Assembly: GCF_019039215.1 (NCBI RefSeq)
Contig: NZ_JAHNZZ010000002.1
Coordinates: forward strand, 282,247 to 346,246
DNA: 64,000 nucleotides
Source of the DNA: Bacillus sp. FJAT-29790
GTDB lineage: Bacteria > Bacillota > Bacilli > Bacillales > Cytobacillaceae
Direction: 5' to 3'
A program made the translations under genes and the position numbers. The notes below the pieces were generated by a model, which made no database searches, had not been told where the DNA came from, and saw only the letters and a list, made by a program, of their open reading frames with translations. Below, piece by piece: positions 61,894 through 64,000 of the stretch; positions within the stretch are counted from its first letter, which is position 1, and each line of letters opens with the position of its first letter.

Positions 61894-62510
61894 AAGGATA
61901 ATCCTCCTTATTACTTTTTTTCATTATCACCGGAAAGCAATTATATTATGTTCGGATTAGAAATCTTCACAAATTTTTATTCTAAGGAAAAATGGGTCTT
62001 ACATCTTTGTTTAAAGTTGATGCTGTTTATTGGTGTTTTATGTATCGTAATCTTTTTAGTCTATTGACTGCATTTTTTTATTTAGAGGACCTAAATACTT
62101 TTTTACAAAAAACTAGGAAAGTCTACAATTCTAATACCCTTTTTCCTATAAGAATAAGGGGTTTTGTCAATAAATGTAGATTTATGTGGGGAGGTCATCA
62201 GAAACAGGGGATATCTACCTGAAATGAAATCTGCTAAAAATGCATTTTGTCCTATGAAATTTTGAATTCAATTTAAATCCTGGTGAAAAATAGCTATACT
62301 TGCATTTCTCTCCCAATTTTTCAACAAATTTATTCGACAATAAGTTATCGATTCAAAGTTTTATCCCCATTTTACGGCACTATATTTGTAGAAATAACCC
62401 GAACGATAGTTTAAGGCTCGTCTAAAATATTACAAAAAATGCACATTTCCCTTTCTATAATGAGTTTGTTCAACAATTTATGTTGGATAAAATTAGTGGG
62501 GGTGCATTAA
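61894..62510. other. Intergenic stretch
   Basis: 617 bp, AT-rich. ACCCTTTTTCC...AATAAGGGGT near 62137-62163 can form a weak hairpin. No supported ORF; the 62500 end carries the GGGGGTG ribosome site of the carboxypeptidase gene. Confidence 0.4.
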
Positions 62511-64000
62511 TTGGAAATGCGAAGAAAAAGGAAATGGACAAGACATGTACTCGTTTTGTCGACTGTAGCCGGATTAGGTTTTTCAATCTTATATTCAGGA
62601 TTGAACTCACCAACATTTGCTTCACCACAGGATGACCTTCCAATCCCGAAGGAAGAATCAGTATCAGTTGTTCAATTGAAAGTACCCAATCAAGCGGCAA
62701 TGAAGTGGCTTGAGGAGCTTGACATTGATCTAGCACATCGAATTCATGAACATGATGGAGAGCTCGAGGTTGATGCAGTTGTTACCCCGTCTGAAATGGC
62801 AGCTCTAAAACAACATGGGATTACAGTAAAGGATACATTAATTACGGAAAAGCAATGGAATGCAAGGGTAGCTGAAAGACAAGCTGCTGTTCAACAAGAA
62901 GCAAGCTTAACTGCGGCCGAGGACACGATTCAGGTCCTAAGAGCAGATCATTTTACAAATCAATCGGATACTTTCCTTTATGTTGAGGCTAAATCGAGTG
63001 CTGGTACTGTTGCTTCAACTGCCTTAACAGCAAGTTGGAATGAAGGGGGAGTAGAAAAATCAGCTTCATTAAGCCGAAAGGTTGATTATGGGGAATACCT
63101 TTATCACTATCTTCTATTGCCTGTAAGCTCTATCCCTTCAACTGTGAATATTAAAAGTAATGTAGGTGGAGCCACATCTGTAGCCGTATCCGAGTGGCTA
63201 GGTGCTAATCCAGACAAGTCGAAGAAACATTATGTCACAGATTTTGTTGACCATTATATGGATCCAACTGAAGTAACTGAAAGAATTGAGAAGCTGGTTG
63301 CTGAATTCCCTGACCTTGCAGAAATTGTTGAACTCCCTAACCAAACAAATGGCTACCGCCGCCACGCACAGGCAACAATCGGCGCTACTACAAACACATC
63401 TGTGGTTGTTACTTCAAATGCATGGGGTCATGAAGGCGGAAATGACATTGAGGTAATGCTAATTAATCCCGGAACTGATAGTGCCCCCCTTTCCATAACA
63501 ACTGAAGGAAATAAAATTTCTGTTCAACTAGCAACAAATGAGTCTGGAAATATTGTTAGTACAGCAAAGCAAGTTGTAGATGCATTAAATACTGAAGCAA
63601 GAGATCTTGTATCCGCGACTACATACCGTGGTAACGGAGGGGCAGGAACAGTATCCGCAGCATCAGCAAAGTTAGCTGATAACCTAAATGCTCCTGATAG
63701 CATATCTCGCGATCCTTGGACAGTAAAAGCGATCCGGATTGGGAAACAACGTGACGGCTCTAAACCGGGTGTTCTCGGATATTCTCAAGAACATGCTCGT
63801 GAATGGGTGACACCACTCGTTGCCGTGGAAGCAGCAGAACGACTTCTTAGAAACTATGCCCATGACGCTGAAACGAAAAAACTAGTTAATAACCTTGATA
63901 TTTTCCTTGTTCCGTCTGTTAATCCAGATGGCGGGCATTACAGTTTTTACGATTATAATATGCAAAGGAAAAGCATGACAAATCATTGTGGTCCAACTTC
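62511..64000 (+). CDS. Secreted M14 zinc carboxypeptidase, N-terminal part (cut by window edge)
   Basis: 496 residues visible, open to the end. Signal peptide (VLVLSTVAGLGFSILYSG to TFASP), a propeptide-like region, then the M14 catalytic domain: the zinc-binding H-x-x-E of SQEHAREWVTPLV (about 427-432), and IFLVPSVNPDGGHYSFYDYN. Between about residues 305 and 395 a beta-type domain is inserted (IEVMLINPGTDSAPLSITTE; NIVSTAKQVVDALNTEARDL). Start TTG 62511, 7 nt after GGGGGTG; an ATG two codons later is also possible. Confidence 0.85.
   Translation, partial: MEMRRKRKWTRHVLVLSTVAGLGFSILYSGLNSPTFASPQDDLPIPKEESVSVVQLKVPNQAAMKWLEELDIDLAHRIHEHDGELEVDAVVTPSEMAALKQHGITVKDTLITEKQWNARVAERQAAVQQEASLTAAEDTIQVLRADHFTNQSDTFLYVEAKSSAGTVASTALTASWNEGGVEKSASLSRKVDYGEYLYHYLLLPVSSIPSTVNIKSNVGGATSVAVSEWLGANPDKSKKHYVTDFVDHYMDPTEVTERIEKLVAEFPDLAEIVELPNQTNGYRRHAQATIGATTNTSVVVTSNAWGHEGGNDIEVMLINPGTDSAPLSITTEGNKISVQLATNESGNIVSTAKQVVDALNTEARDLVSATTYRGNGGAGTVSAASAKLADNLNAPDSISRDPWTVKAIRIGKQRDGSKPGVLGYSQEHAREWVTPLVAVEAAERLLRNYAHDAETKKLVNNLDIFLVPSVNPDGGHYSFYDYNMQRKSMTNHCGPT

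Noticed and set aside
61992-62222. 76-residue ORF in the 61.9-62.5 kb gap
   Set aside because: No ribosome site and no family resemblance; composition is that of AT-rich spacer.

Overview
The window looks like chromosomal DNA from a low-GC, endospore-forming Bacillaceae bacterium (Bacillus/Neobacillus-like; genus not proven). Evidence: strong AGGAGG-type ribosome binding sites with many TTG and GTG starts, a complete B. subtilis-type sigB operon, PdaA (spore cortex), a DUF1360 (YjcA-like) protein and an intracellular subtilisin. I see no rRNA, tRNA, CRISPR array, intact insertion sequence or prophage. Both ends cut through genes: an unrecognised minus-strand gene at 1-374 and an M14 carboxypeptidase at 62511-64000.

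Layout. 0.5-5.2 kb: dipeptide epimerase plus GNAT, a five-repeat TM-helix channel-like protein, and two small minus-strand genes with SigB-like promoters. 5.5-10.8 kb: rsbR-S-T-U-V-W-sigB-rsbX with the internal SigB promoter before rsbV, then a convergent GlsB-type stress membrane protein with its own SigB-type promoter. 11-17.4 kb: small genes, class I fumarase, PdaA, an AlkA-like glycosylase and RlmCD; three intergenic spacers here hold three unrelated short tandem-repeat arrays. 17.6-27.2 kb: a sugar-sensing and uptake locus (membrane-anchored sugar-binding sensor, LytS/YesM-type kinase, YesN-type regulator, XylF-like and ChvE-like lipoproteins, GguA-type ATPase, GguB-type permease), with a cre-like site before the ChvE-like gene. 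27.3-35 kb: housekeeping and accessory genes with some decayed sequence. 35.2-38.1 kb: an intracellular subtilisin translationally coupled to a signal-less endonuclease I, facing a two-gene unit made of a membrane protein and a 51-residue acid-free cationic peptide. 38.5-45 kb: MFS/LysR pair, PadR-HAAS-DUF4173 cassette with shared palindromic operators, GNAT, YitT. 45-49 kb: stalk-domain protein and a second partner-switching unit. 49-55 kb: membrane proteins and MFS/LysR genes. 55-61.5 kb: PucR-type regulator, two M20 amidohydrolases and a membrane transporter, probably one catabolic locus.

The most striking feature is the minus-strand pair at 46.5-48.8 kb: an RsbT-like serine kinase followed 4 nt later by a 624-residue protein that joins a soluble PAS-histidine kinase to a full-length RsbR co-antagonist. 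The RsbR part keeps both threonines that RsbT phosphorylates in B. subtilis RsbRA. At the junction lies an in-frame ATG with its own ribosome binding site that would yield a free 285-residue RsbR. This suggests a direct link between histidine-kinase signalling and the stressosome encoded 36 kb away.

A roughly 226-bp non-coding element with inverted ends occurs twice (21.6 and 54.7 kb, the second with a 62-nt insertion), and one isolated end lies at 10.4 kb; it looks like a MITE.
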